Source: Hyphomicrobiales bacterium (GTDB lineage Bacteria > Pseudomonadota > Alphaproteobacteria > Rhizobiales > Aestuariivirgaceae). Taken from it: a DNA stretch of 12,577 nucleotides. A program made the position numbers and the translations under genes. Within the stretch, counting starts at the first letter, position 1. Every line of letters starts with the position of its first letter. The notes under the pieces were generated by a model. That model saw only the letters and a list, made by a program, of their open reading frames with translations. It ran no database searches and was not told the DNA's origin. This document shows positions 7,242 to 12,577 of this stretch, piece by piece. The stretch is taken from assembly GCA_020029455.1 (NCBI GenBank), contig JAIBJH010000101.1, positions 1-12,577 on the forward strand, given 5' to 3'.

Positions 7242-8027
7242 ATGCATAAAACACGGCCCCTCGTCGGCCTTCCCGCCGATACCTACGAAAAGGACGGTTT
7301 CCTCTTCCACTCGCTCGGCGACAAATATGTGAGGGCGCTTGCCGAAGTGGCGGATGTGGAGCCGGTGATGATCCCCAGCATCCACGACGCCACTGACATC
7401 GATGGCCTGCTCGACCATTTCGACGGCCTCTTGATGACAGGCGCTATCTCCAACGTGCATCCGCCCCACTATGGTGAGGAACCGACCTCCGACCACGAGC
7501 CTTATGACCACAACCGCGATGCCATCACCCTGAAGCTTATCAAGGCGGTGATCGCCCGCGGCATTCCACTCTTCTGTGTCTGCCGCGGATTTCAGGAACT
7601 CAATGTGGTGATGGGCGGCACGCTTGAAACCGAATTGCAGCGTGGCGAAGGCAGGCTCGATCACCGCGCCGAAAAATCTCCCGACGTCAATGTGCGTTAT
7701 GCCCCGCGCCATGTCATTTCCATCACCAAGGGCGGCCTCCTTGAACACATGCTCGGCAAGCGCGAAACCATGGTCAACTCCATTCACCGCCAAGGCATCA
7801 AGCGGCTGGGCGAGGGACTTGTCGTTGAAGCGACCGCACCCGATGGCGTAGTCGAGGCCGTATCGGTGAAGGGCGCGCGCGCCTTTGCCTTCGGCACACA
7901 GTGGCATCCCGAGTTCAAGGCAGCGCAGAATCCGGACTCGGTAAAACTCTTCGGCGCCTTTGGCGAAGCCGTGCGCGCCCATGCCCGCAACCGCACCCAA
8001 ACCCACTACGAACGCCGCACCGCTTAG
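7242..8027 (+). CDS. Gamma-glutamyl-GABA hydrolase family protein (class I glutamine amidotransferase-like, PuuD type)
   Basis: Peptidase C26 family enzyme. PuuD relatives split gamma-glutamyl-gamma-aminobutyrate into glutamate and GABA in the gamma-glutamylated putrescine pathway. Its 261 residues match the family length. The nucleophile elbow is CVCRGFQE with Cys114 as nucleophile (the earlier Cys112 is extra), and the rest of the triad is His222 and Glu224 in GTQWHPEF. LLMTGAISNVHPPHYG (63-78) is the family oxyanion/substrate region (usually TGSPSNVHP; here TGAISNVHP). NSIHRQGIKRLG (179-190) is also typical. It begins 3 bases after chrA with no good ribosome site of its own, so it probably depends on read-through and coupled translation. 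Pairing with the GS-like gene at the left edge is attractive, but they are about 6 kb apart and in different units. Substrate is inferred. Confidence 0.88.
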   Translation: MHKTRPLVGLPADTYEKDGFLFHSLGDKYVRALAEVADVEPVMIPSIHDATDIDGLLDHFDGLLMTGAISNVHPPHYGEEPTSDHEPYDHNRDAITLKLIKAVIARGIPLFCVCRGFQELNVVMGGTLETELQRGEGRLDHRAEKSPDVNVRYAPRHVISITKGGLLEHMLGKRETMVNSIHRQGIKRLGEGLVVEATAPDGVVEAVSVKGARAFAFGTQWHPEFKAAQNPDSVKLFGAFGEAVRAHARNRTQTHYERRTA

Positions 8028-8033
8028 TTTCCC

Positions 8034-8723
8034 TCAAACGAGATCTTTAATTTCCGAGAGGCTTTCGATGATCCGCGCGGGCTTGCCGGGAATATTGTCG
8101 TCCCGTTTCGGTGTTCGCGCGATCCGCACCACCTGAAAACCAAATTGCGCTGCTGCCTGCGCATCCCATGTGTTGGCCGACACAAAGCAAACGGAGGGCG
8201 CATCCTGCAAATGCAGCTTCTGCATGGCCAGACGATAGACGCGCCTGCTCGGTTTGTAGATGGCGACTTCTTCGACTGAAAGCACATGCTCGAACTGCTT
8301 TTCGAGGCCAGCATGCCGCACCATGGCTTCCAGCATGGAGGGACTGCCATTGGAGAGAATGGCAAGCCGCTTTCCCTTGCTGCGCAAAGCCGCAATGGCC
8401 GCAGCCACGTCCGGATAGGCATCAAGCTTGAGATAAAACGTCATCAACTCATCGGCGAGGCCCGGATCATCGATGCTCTGTTCGGCGAGCGCGAAATCGA
8501 GCGCCTCGCGCGTCACCTGCCAGAAATCGGCATGAACGCCCATCAGGCTGCGCAGCCATGTATATTCGAGCTGCTTCTGCCGCCACAGCACCGAAAGACC
8601 TTGCGCCTTCTCGCCGATCTCGGAAGCAAGTTTGCCGACAGAAGAATTGACGTCAAACAGCGTGCCATAAGCGTCAAACACGACAGCCTGAATGCCTTCC
8701 AGCTTTACTGGTGTGTCCGTCAT
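8034..8723 (-). CDS. (S)-2-haloacid dehalogenase (haloacid dehalogenase type II, HAD superfamily)
   Basis: HAD-fold hydrolase that removes halide from short 2-haloalkanoic acids with inversion, via an aspartyl ester. With the ATG at 8723 it has 229 residues, normal for the type II class. The catalytic set known from L-DEX is complete: nucleophile Asp17 in FDAYGTLFDV, Arg48 in LWRQKQLEYTWLRSL, Ser124 and Asn125 in LSNGSP, Lys157 in IYKP, and Ser182, Asn184 and Asp187 in FVSANTWD. AGAGG (plus-strand 8731-8735) lies 7 bases before 8723, which favours this start over an in-frame TTG at 8762. The start lies inside the 3' end of ccdA (50-base overlap), so the two are probably co-transcribed. The gene converges on the PuuD-like gene with 6 bases between stops and no evident terminator. 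Real substrates could be other small haloacids. Confidence 0.92.
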   Translation of the reverse strand: MTDTPVKLEGIQAVVFDAYGTLFDVNSSVGKLASEIGEKAQGLSVLWRQKQLEYTWLRSLMGVHADFWQVTREALDFALAEQSIDDPGLADELMTFYLKLDAYPDVAAAIAALRSKGKRLAILSNGSPSMLEAMVRHAGLEKQFEHVLSVEEVAIYKPSRRVYRLAMQKLHLQDAPSVCFVSANTWDAQAAAQFGFQVVRIARTPKRDDNIPGKPARIIESLSEIKDLV

Positions 8724-9321
8724 GGCCCCGCCTCTGGCCATTGTCCATGCTGAAAGCGGCAATCAGGAAGGGAATGCCAAGGCCCAGCGAATAGAGCGCC
8801 AGCAAGGCCATGCCTTGGTACACACTCTCCTGGGTTCCCGCGACAGAGAGAATGGCAGCCAGCACCGGCCCGATGCAGGGCGTCCAGCCAAAGGCAAAGG
8901 CAAGGCCTATAAAATAGGAGCCAACGAGGCTCACGCTCGGGCCGTCATGGTGATAGCGCACCTCGCGGGCAAGGAAGCCTATTCGGAAAACCTCCAGAAA
9001 ATGCAGCCCCATGAGGATGATCAGTACCCCCGCAGCCTGTGAAAGCAGCGGTAGATTTTCGCGCAGCACCTGCCCCAGCGCCGAGGCCGTGGCTCCCAGC
9101 AGCACAAAGACGGTGGTAAAGCCCAGCACGAACAGAAGCGCCGCCAGCATCACCCGGGCACCATGCCGGGGCATCTGACCGTTCTCGCGTTCCGCCATGT
9201 CCTCGAGCGACACCCCGCTGACATAGCAGAGATAGGGCGGCACCAGCGGCAGCACGCAGGGGCTCACGAAGCTGATCGCCCCGGCCAGAACGGCGGCACC
9301 CCCGGATACATCAAGACTCAT
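8674..9321 (-). CDS. ccdA: Cytochrome c biogenesis protein CcdA, C-terminally truncated
   Basis: Inner-membrane thiol-disulfide transporter (CcdA/DsbD-beta family) that passes electrons from cytoplasmic thioredoxin to periplasmic partners for cytochrome c maturation. Both redox cysteines are present: Cys22 in SFVSPCVLPLVPPY and Cys149 in FGWTPCIGPVL. Five membrane segments can be followed (about 8-35, 55-78, 92-112, 131-160 and 168-190). Family members run to about 240-250 residues and six helices. Here the match stops near residue 190 (LGIPFLIAAF) and a hydrophilic tail of about 25 residues follows (SMDNGQRRGHDGHTSK and on), encoded by the upstream region and first codons of the dehalogenase gene in another frame. 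The last helix is thus missing, apparently by a deletion near base 8750. It may be a pseudogene or retain part of its function. Divergent from the DUF1007 gene. Confidence 0.85.
   Translation of the reverse strand: MSLDVSGGAAVLAGAISFVSPCVLPLVPPYLCYVSGVSLEDMAERENGQMPRHGARVMLAALLFVLGFTTVFVLLGATASALGQVLRENLPLLSQAAGVLIILMGLHFLEVFRIGFLAREVRYHHDGPSVSLVGSYFIGLAFAFGWTPCIGPVLAAILSVAGTQESVYQGMALLALYSLGLGIPFLIAAFSMDNGQRRGHDGHTSKAGRHSGCRV
8731..8735 (-). promoter_or_regulatory. Ribosome binding site deciding the haloacid dehalogenase start
   Basis: AGAGG on the minus strand lies 7 bases before the ATG at 8723 and inside the tail of ccdA. It shows that the dehalogenase has its own initiation site and is not a fusion product. 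Confidence 0.55.
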
Positions 9322-9381
9322 GGTTTTTCACTGACATTGGCGCGGCCAAAAAGCAATGAACGGAAAGTCACGTCACCGTGC

Positions 9382-9400
9382 GGTTAACCTGTGTTAATAT
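9382..9400. promoter_or_regulatory. Palindrome and TAATAT element in the ccdA/DUF1007 divergent gap, possible promoter or operator
   Basis: The 134-bp gap between the ccdA start and the DUF1007 start holds the perfect 8-base palindrome GGTTAACC (9382-9389), followed closely by GTTAATAT containing TAATAT (9395-9400). This AT-rich spot in an otherwise GC-rich region is the best candidate for the start of the metal-transport transcript. No convincing -35 box, Zur/NikR-type long dyad or cobalamin riboswitch was recognised. Confidence 0.2.
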
Positions 9401-9455
9401 GCGGGATGCTCTGTTTTGCCCTATTGAAGCCACAGGATTTTCCGATTTGGACATA

Positions 9456-10118
9456 ATGAAACGGCGCAAACTGACATTTATTTTGGTGGCCCTCACGGCT
9501 CTGGCACCTACGGCGGGCGCCATGGCCCACCCTCACGTCTTTTCGACCATGAAGACCATGATCCTTGCTGATGATCGGGGCCTTGTGAAGGCAGTTGGCG
9601 TGGAGTGGACCTTCGATGAGAACTACACGCAGTTCGCCCTTGAAGGTCTCGACGTCAATGGAAACGGCACCTATGAATCCGAAGAAATTCAGCCGCTGAC
9701 TGACGAGAACATCAAGAACCTGCTTGAGAGCCAATACTTCACCTTTGTGAAGCAGAACGGAAAGCTGTTAGAGCAAACTGCTGTGACCGAATATGGACAG
9801 TCACTCAATAAAGACAAGCTTTCCCTGTTTTTCATTGTCCCCTTGAAACAGCCAGTGGACCCCAAGGCCGGTGCCGTTGAACTCAAGGTTTATGATCCGG
9901 ATTTCTTCATTGCCTTTGACTATGAACAGACCGATGCCACGAAGCTGCAGGGCAAACTGCCCGACGGCTGCAAGATGGACCTGAAGCCTCTGCCTTCAAC
10001 TGAGGAAATGGAACAGACGCAGACCTTCCTTGCCGACAAGGGCACTGATTGGACCCCGGATCAACCCACCGATTTCGGCTCCATGTTTGCCCAGGCGCTC
10101 GTTGTATCATGCGGCTGA
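9456..10118 (+). CDS. DUF1007 family periplasmic protein, partner of Ni/Co transporter
   Basis: Secreted protein of unknown biochemical role whose genes commonly accompany NicO/RcnA-type nickel/cobalt transporters, suggesting periplasmic metal binding or delivery. With the ATG at 9456 it has 220 residues: a signal peptide (KRRK, hydrophobic core, AMA cleavage site after residue 24), then a mature chain beginning HPHVF, the family hallmark. An EF-hand-like loop, DVNGNGTYESEE (66-77), has acidic or amide ligands at positions 1, 3, 5, 9 and 12. Upstream in-frame starts (GTG 9378, ATG 9399) would bury the signal peptide behind about 20 or more residues, so 9456 is preferred although its ribosome site is weak. 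The 3' end overlaps the transporter start by 10 bases, implying coupled translation. Metal identity and function are inferred from context. Confidence 0.87.
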   Translation: MKRRKLTFILVALTALAPTAGAMAHPHVFSTMKTMILADDRGLVKAVGVEWTFDENYTQFALEGLDVNGNGTYESEEIQPLTDENIKNLLESQYFTFVKQNGKLLEQTAVTEYGQSLNKDKLSLFFIVPLKQPVDPKAGAVELKVYDPDFFIAFDYEQTDATKLQGKLPDGCKMDLKPLPSTEEMEQTQTFLADKGTDWTPDQPTDFGSMFAQALVVSCG

Positions 10119-11185
10119 TCCTTGTGGCGCTTCTTGGCGTCTTTCTTGCGGTGACGTCACTTCCCGCCTTTGCGCAGGAAGCGCAGCAGCCCGCAAGCAA
10201 ATCCGTCGTCATAGACAAGCGCAAGCTGCTGGTGCCGCCGCGCAATGCTGATGGCACCCTTGTGCAGACACCGTTTCTGGAGGACCCGGTGTTGTGGATG
10301 CGCGAGAAACAGCAGGCCTTCTACGGCCGCATGGCAGGATCAATGCGCCAGCTCAAGGCCTCATCTGCCGGCACGGCGGCCTGGACCCTGTTTTTCCTGA
10401 GCTTTCTCTATGGCGTCTTTCATGCGGCGGGCCCCGGCCATGGCAAGGCGGTGATTTCCGGCTGGCTGCTCGCCACCGAGAATGAACTGAGGCGCGGCAT
10501 CCTGATTGCCTTTTTGAGCGCCATGATCCAGGCCCTTACCGCCATTGTGGTGGTGAGTGCGCTTCTTCTCTTTGTGAGCGGTGCTTCCGCCATGGCGAAA
10601 AACGCCGCGCAATTCCTCGAAAGCGCCTCTTATCTGATGATCGGCGGCATGGGTCTTTACCTCATCCGGACAGCCTGGGCCGGTCACGCTCATGTTCATC
10701 CGCATACGGAACAAATGGCTGCCGCTGGGCCGCAATTTGAACTGGCATCCCGCCCTGACGCCAGCCTGACTCACGGCGGCGCAATCCACATCCACGATGA
10801 GCATTGCGGCCACGCCCATGCGCCCGCCGCCGCTGATGTAAGAGGCAACTGGTCCTTGGCGCGGGCCTATGCCCTTTCTTTTGCAGTTGGCATCAGGCCC
10901 TGCTCCGGCGCCATTCTCGTGCTGATCTTTTCCTATCCGCTCGGCCTCTATTGGGCGGGCGTTGCCTCCGTGCTGGCTATGGGGTTTGGCGTCTTTCTGA
11001 CGGTTTCTGCCATTGCCACCGCCGCCGTCTTCGCCAAGGGCTTTGCCGGAAAACTGGTGGGCGCCGACACTCCCGCCATGGGGCTCATCATCCGCTGGGG
11101 TAAGACCACCGTTGGCCTCGCAATTGCCGGCTTTGGCTTGCTGCTGTTTCTGGGCTCTCTTGGTGCCAGCAATATCTCGATGTAG
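10109..11185 (+). CDS. Nickel/cobalt transporter, NicO/RcnA-like family
   Basis: Inner-membrane permease of the NicO superfamily moving Ni2+ or Co2+; uptake or efflux cannot be decided from sequence. From the ATG at 10109 it has 358 residues. An N-terminal signal-like helix (1-22, ending AFA) and a periplasmic stretch are followed by the first membrane group with FHAAGPGHGKAVISGWLL (104-121), which carries the presumed metal-path His residues (His105, His111). A His-rich loop at 193-237 (HAHVHPH, then HIHDEHCGHAHAP) follows. The second membrane group carries AVGIRPCSGAILVLIFSYP (259-277). A TTG at 10049 would add 20 residues before the signal sequence and is unlikely. It overlaps the DUF1007 gene by 10 bases, forming a two-gene unit, and converges on the methyltransferase with 13 bases between. 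Confidence 0.9.
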   Translation: MRLILVALLGVFLAVTSLPAFAQEAQQPASKSVVIDKRKLLVPPRNADGTLVQTPFLEDPVLWMREKQQAFYGRMAGSMRQLKASSAGTAAWTLFFLSFLYGVFHAAGPGHGKAVISGWLLATENELRRGILIAFLSAMIQALTAIVVVSALLLFVSGASAMAKNAAQFLESASYLMIGGMGLYLIRTAWAGHAHVHPHTEQMAAAGPQFELASRPDASLTHGGAIHIHDEHCGHAHAPAAADVRGNWSLARAYALSFAVGIRPCSGAILVLIFSYPLGLYWAGVASVLAMGFGVFLTVSAIATAAVFAKGFAGKLVGADTPAMGLIIRWGKTTVGLAIAGFGLLLFLGSLGASNISM

Positions 11186-11197
11186 GCCTGCCCAGGC
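11186..11197. terminator. Short hairpin between convergent genes, weak terminator candidate
   Basis: GCCTG-CC-CAGGC exactly fills most of the 13-base gap between the transporter and methyltransferase stops. Physically it would fold as four G-C-rich pairs around a GCCC loop. There is no T-run on either strand, so intrinsic termination is doubtful. Confidence 0.2.
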
Positions 11198-11198
11198 T

Positions 11199-11819
11199 CT
11201 AAATCACCCTTAGTACCACACCCCGACTCGGCGTCGTCGCAACTTCTCCCGGCATGGAAACATAGGGCTCCGTCAGTTCCGCCAGCGTCACGCGCTTATC
11301 CTCCGCAATATGCGCGGAAAAACCATCATCCCAGAGCGTCCCCTTGACGGTGAGCACAATGACCCCGGCCTTGCCGCAAATCCGCACCAGCTCATCAAGC
11401 CCTTCCGGGCCCACATGGCCGGTGGTGAACACGCCCGCAGAAATAACACCCGCGAAATGCCCATCGGCGAAAGGAAGCCGCTCGCCCAGCACCAGGCAAT
11501 GATAGGCGCTGTAGCAGCCCTTGGCCCGCGCCACCGTCAGCATGCCTTCGGAAATATCGAGGGCTTCCACGAGGGGATAGCCCATGATGGTGAGCCAATC
11601 ACCGATCAGCCCCGTGCCCGCCCCGGCATCGAGCAACGGCGCTGCCCTCTTCGGCAAGTGCCGCGCCAGCAGCGCCAAAGCTATTGAGGGATGACGGTAT
11701 CCCGCCTTCGCCATCTCGGCATCATAGGTCGCGGCCCATTTGTCATAGAGGGCCGCAACGGCGCTCGTATCCTTGGCACCGTAAACGTCGCCCAAATAGC
11801 CCTCATGTTGTCCGGCCAT
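11199..11819 (-). CDS. Class I SAM-dependent methyltransferase
   Basis: Small cytoplasmic methyltransferase of 206 residues with a Rossmann-type fold. The N-terminal cap has VAALYDKWAATYDAEM (21-36), a pattern common in METTL27/WBSCR27-like enzymes. Motif I is LLDAGAGTGLIG (62-73) for the SAM methionine part, and the acidic residue ending strand 2 is Asp88 in ALDIS, for ribose binding. The post-motif region is GERLPFADGHFAGVISAGVFTTGHV, split over about residues 112-136. The C-terminal strands end in GVVLRVI. AAGGG lies about 4-5 bases before the ATG. It is divergent from the choline-kinase-like gene with only 44 bases between starts, and convergent with the nickel/cobalt transporter. The methyl acceptor (small molecule, lipid or protein) cannot be told from sequence. 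Confidence 0.88.
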   Translation of the reverse strand: MAGQHEGYLGDVYGAKDTSAVAALYDKWAATYDAEMAKAGYRHPSIALALLARHLPKRAAPLLDAGAGTGLIGDWLTIMGYPLVEALDISEGMLTVARAKGCYSAYHCLVLGERLPFADGHFAGVISAGVFTTGHVGPEGLDELVRICGKAGVIVLTVKGTLWDDGFSAHIAEDKRVTLAELTEPYVSMPGEVATTPSRGVVLRVI

Positions 11820-11863
11820 GACACCCTTTCACTCATTCCATTTCGTGATAGCCTAAACCAGCC

Positions 11864-12577
11864 ATGACGCCAGAGGAAGAACGGGAAATCCGCCACATCA
11901 TCACCGCCATTCCGGCGATCAGCAGCTATGCCGGCCCCGTGGCGCGCCTTGGCGGCCTCACCAACCGCGTCTATCAGCTTTCCAGCGCCGTTCTGCGCGT
12001 GCCGGGCAAGGGCACCGAGGAATATATCAACCGCGCCAATGAGGCAGTGGCGGCCCGTGTTGCCTCCGAGGCCCATGTCAGCCCCGACGTCATCTATGCC
12101 GATGTGACGACCGGCTTCATGGTCACGCGCATGATCAGCAATGCCGTCACCATGTCGCCAGAACTCTTCAAGGCGCGCATAGGTTCGCCCGCGAGGGCCG
12201 GTGCCGTCTTCAGGAAACTACATACGTCAGGCGGCGTCTTTCCCTTCCGCTTCGAATTATTTGCGATGATCGATGATTATCTCAAAATACTGTCCGGCAA
12301 GGATGTTGAACTGCCAACGGGCTACCATGACGTGGTCAAGGAAGCCCAGGACATCCGCAAACTGCTTGCCAGGAAGCCCATGCCCCTCGCGCCTTGCCAT
12401 TGCGATCCCCTCTGCGAGAACTTCCTCGATGACGGCACCCGCATGTGGATTGTCGATTGGGAATATTCCGGCATGAACGACCCCATGTGGGACCTCGGTG
12501 ATCTCTCCGTCGAAGGCAATTTCAATGACACGCAGGACGCCGAAATGCTCGTCTCATACTTCGGCGGCGCACCCACC
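11864..12577 (+). CDS. Choline/ethanolamine kinase-like phosphotransferase, 3' end cut by window
   Basis: Protein-kinase-fold small-molecule phosphotransferase (APH/choline kinase/LicA type). The frame is open from the ATG at 11864 through the right edge, 238 codons, with no stop. Features: VARLGGLTNRVYQL (26-39), a nucleotide-loop-like opening with the glycine pair and Asn of LicA relatives. VLRVPGKGTEEYINR follows, where the usual Lys position is occupied by Arg (LRVPG, as common in this group). The Brenner-type catalytic loop is CHCDPLCENFL (HxDxxxxN), and the Mg-binding segment is IVDWEYSGMNDPMWDL near residue 213. Members are about 290-310 residues, so roughly 60 are missing. Substrate may be choline, ethanolamine or a similar alcohol. 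No clear ribosome site precedes the ATG. The start lies 44 bases from the divergent methyltransferase start. Confidence 0.9.
   Translation, partial: MTPEEEREIRHIITAIPAISSYAGPVARLGGLTNRVYQLSSAVLRVPGKGTEEYINRANEAVAARVASEAHVSPDVIYADVTTGFMVTRMISNAVTMSPELFKARIGSPARAGAVFRKLHTSGGVFPFRFELFAMIDDYLKILSGKDVELPTGYHDVVKEAQDIRKLLARKPMPLAPCHCDPLCENFLDDGTRMWIVDWEYSGMNDPMWDLGDLSVEGNFNDTQDAEMLVSYFGGAPT

Noticed and set aside
7230..8006. 258-codon minus-strand frame opposite the PuuD-like gene
   Set aside because: It is an antisense shadow of a gene with an intact catalytic triad; no start context and no family resemblance.
8724..8762. TTG at 8762 as an extended dehalogenase start, or a CcdA-dehalogenase fusion protein
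   Set aside because: The two genes are in different frames, the ATG at 8723 has its own AGAGG site, and type II dehalogenases normally begin shortly before the FDAYGT motif.
9322..9455. Possible cobalamin or Ni/Co riboswitch before the DUF1007/NicO pair
   Set aside because: I could not find a conserved B12-box or a four-helix NiCo fold in the 134 bases; only a short palindrome and an AT-rich spot are visible.
1..12577. Mobile element, CRISPR array, defence island, tRNA or rRNA
   Set aside because: No transposase, integrase, spaced direct repeats, cloverleaf or rRNA-like segment was recognised, and the genes are ordinary metabolic and transport families throughout.

Overview
The window is a dense, high-GC chromosomal stretch with no mobile element, RNA gene or CRISPR array that I can see. 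Protein families, gene pairings and codon use suggest an alphaproteobacterium, most likely Hyphomicrobiales (Rhizobiales). This is judged from resemblance to remembered family members, not from a search. Thirteen protein genes are supported: one cut by the left edge, one cut by the right edge. No gap between genes exceeds 150 bases.

Layout, left to right. (1) A glutamine-synthetase-family gene (+), open at the left edge, of the type that gamma-glutamylates amines or polyamines. It converges on a minus-strand group: ferrochelatase hemH, then an SPFH/stomatin protein, then NfeD. A perfect 9-bp hairpin lies in the convergence zone, and its T-run is on the minus strand. (2) Divergent from hemH is an agmatinase/arginase-family gene (+). 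(3) A plus-strand chromate unit follows: a rhodanese-ChrB protein, overlapping by four bases with a two-domain ChrA transporter, and three bases later a gamma-glutamyl-GABA hydrolase (PuuD-like). (4) Converging on it are a (S)-2-haloacid dehalogenase and, upstream of it, a ccdA whose 3' end is lost and runs into the dehalogenase gene. (5) Divergent from ccdA is a metal-transport pair: a secreted DUF1007 protein with an EF-hand-like loop, and a NicO-type nickel/cobalt transporter with a His-rich loop. (6) A class I methyltransferase (-) and a choline-kinase-like phosphotransferase (+, cut by the right edge) are divergently arranged.

How they fit together: the three nitrogen genes (GS-like, agmatinase-like, PuuD-like) would suit putrescine/agmatine catabolism but are not in one operon. 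NfeD and SPFH form a known membrane-microdomain pair. The rhodanese-ChrB/ChrA pair is a chromate-tolerance unit, and the DUF1007/NicO pair handles Ni/Co. Most of the window looks like ordinary chromosomal content. The points most worth a second look are the truncated CcdA, the GGDDS motif in the agmatinase homologue, and the probable metal sites of the DUF1007/NicO pair. I found no convincing new defence or mobile system.
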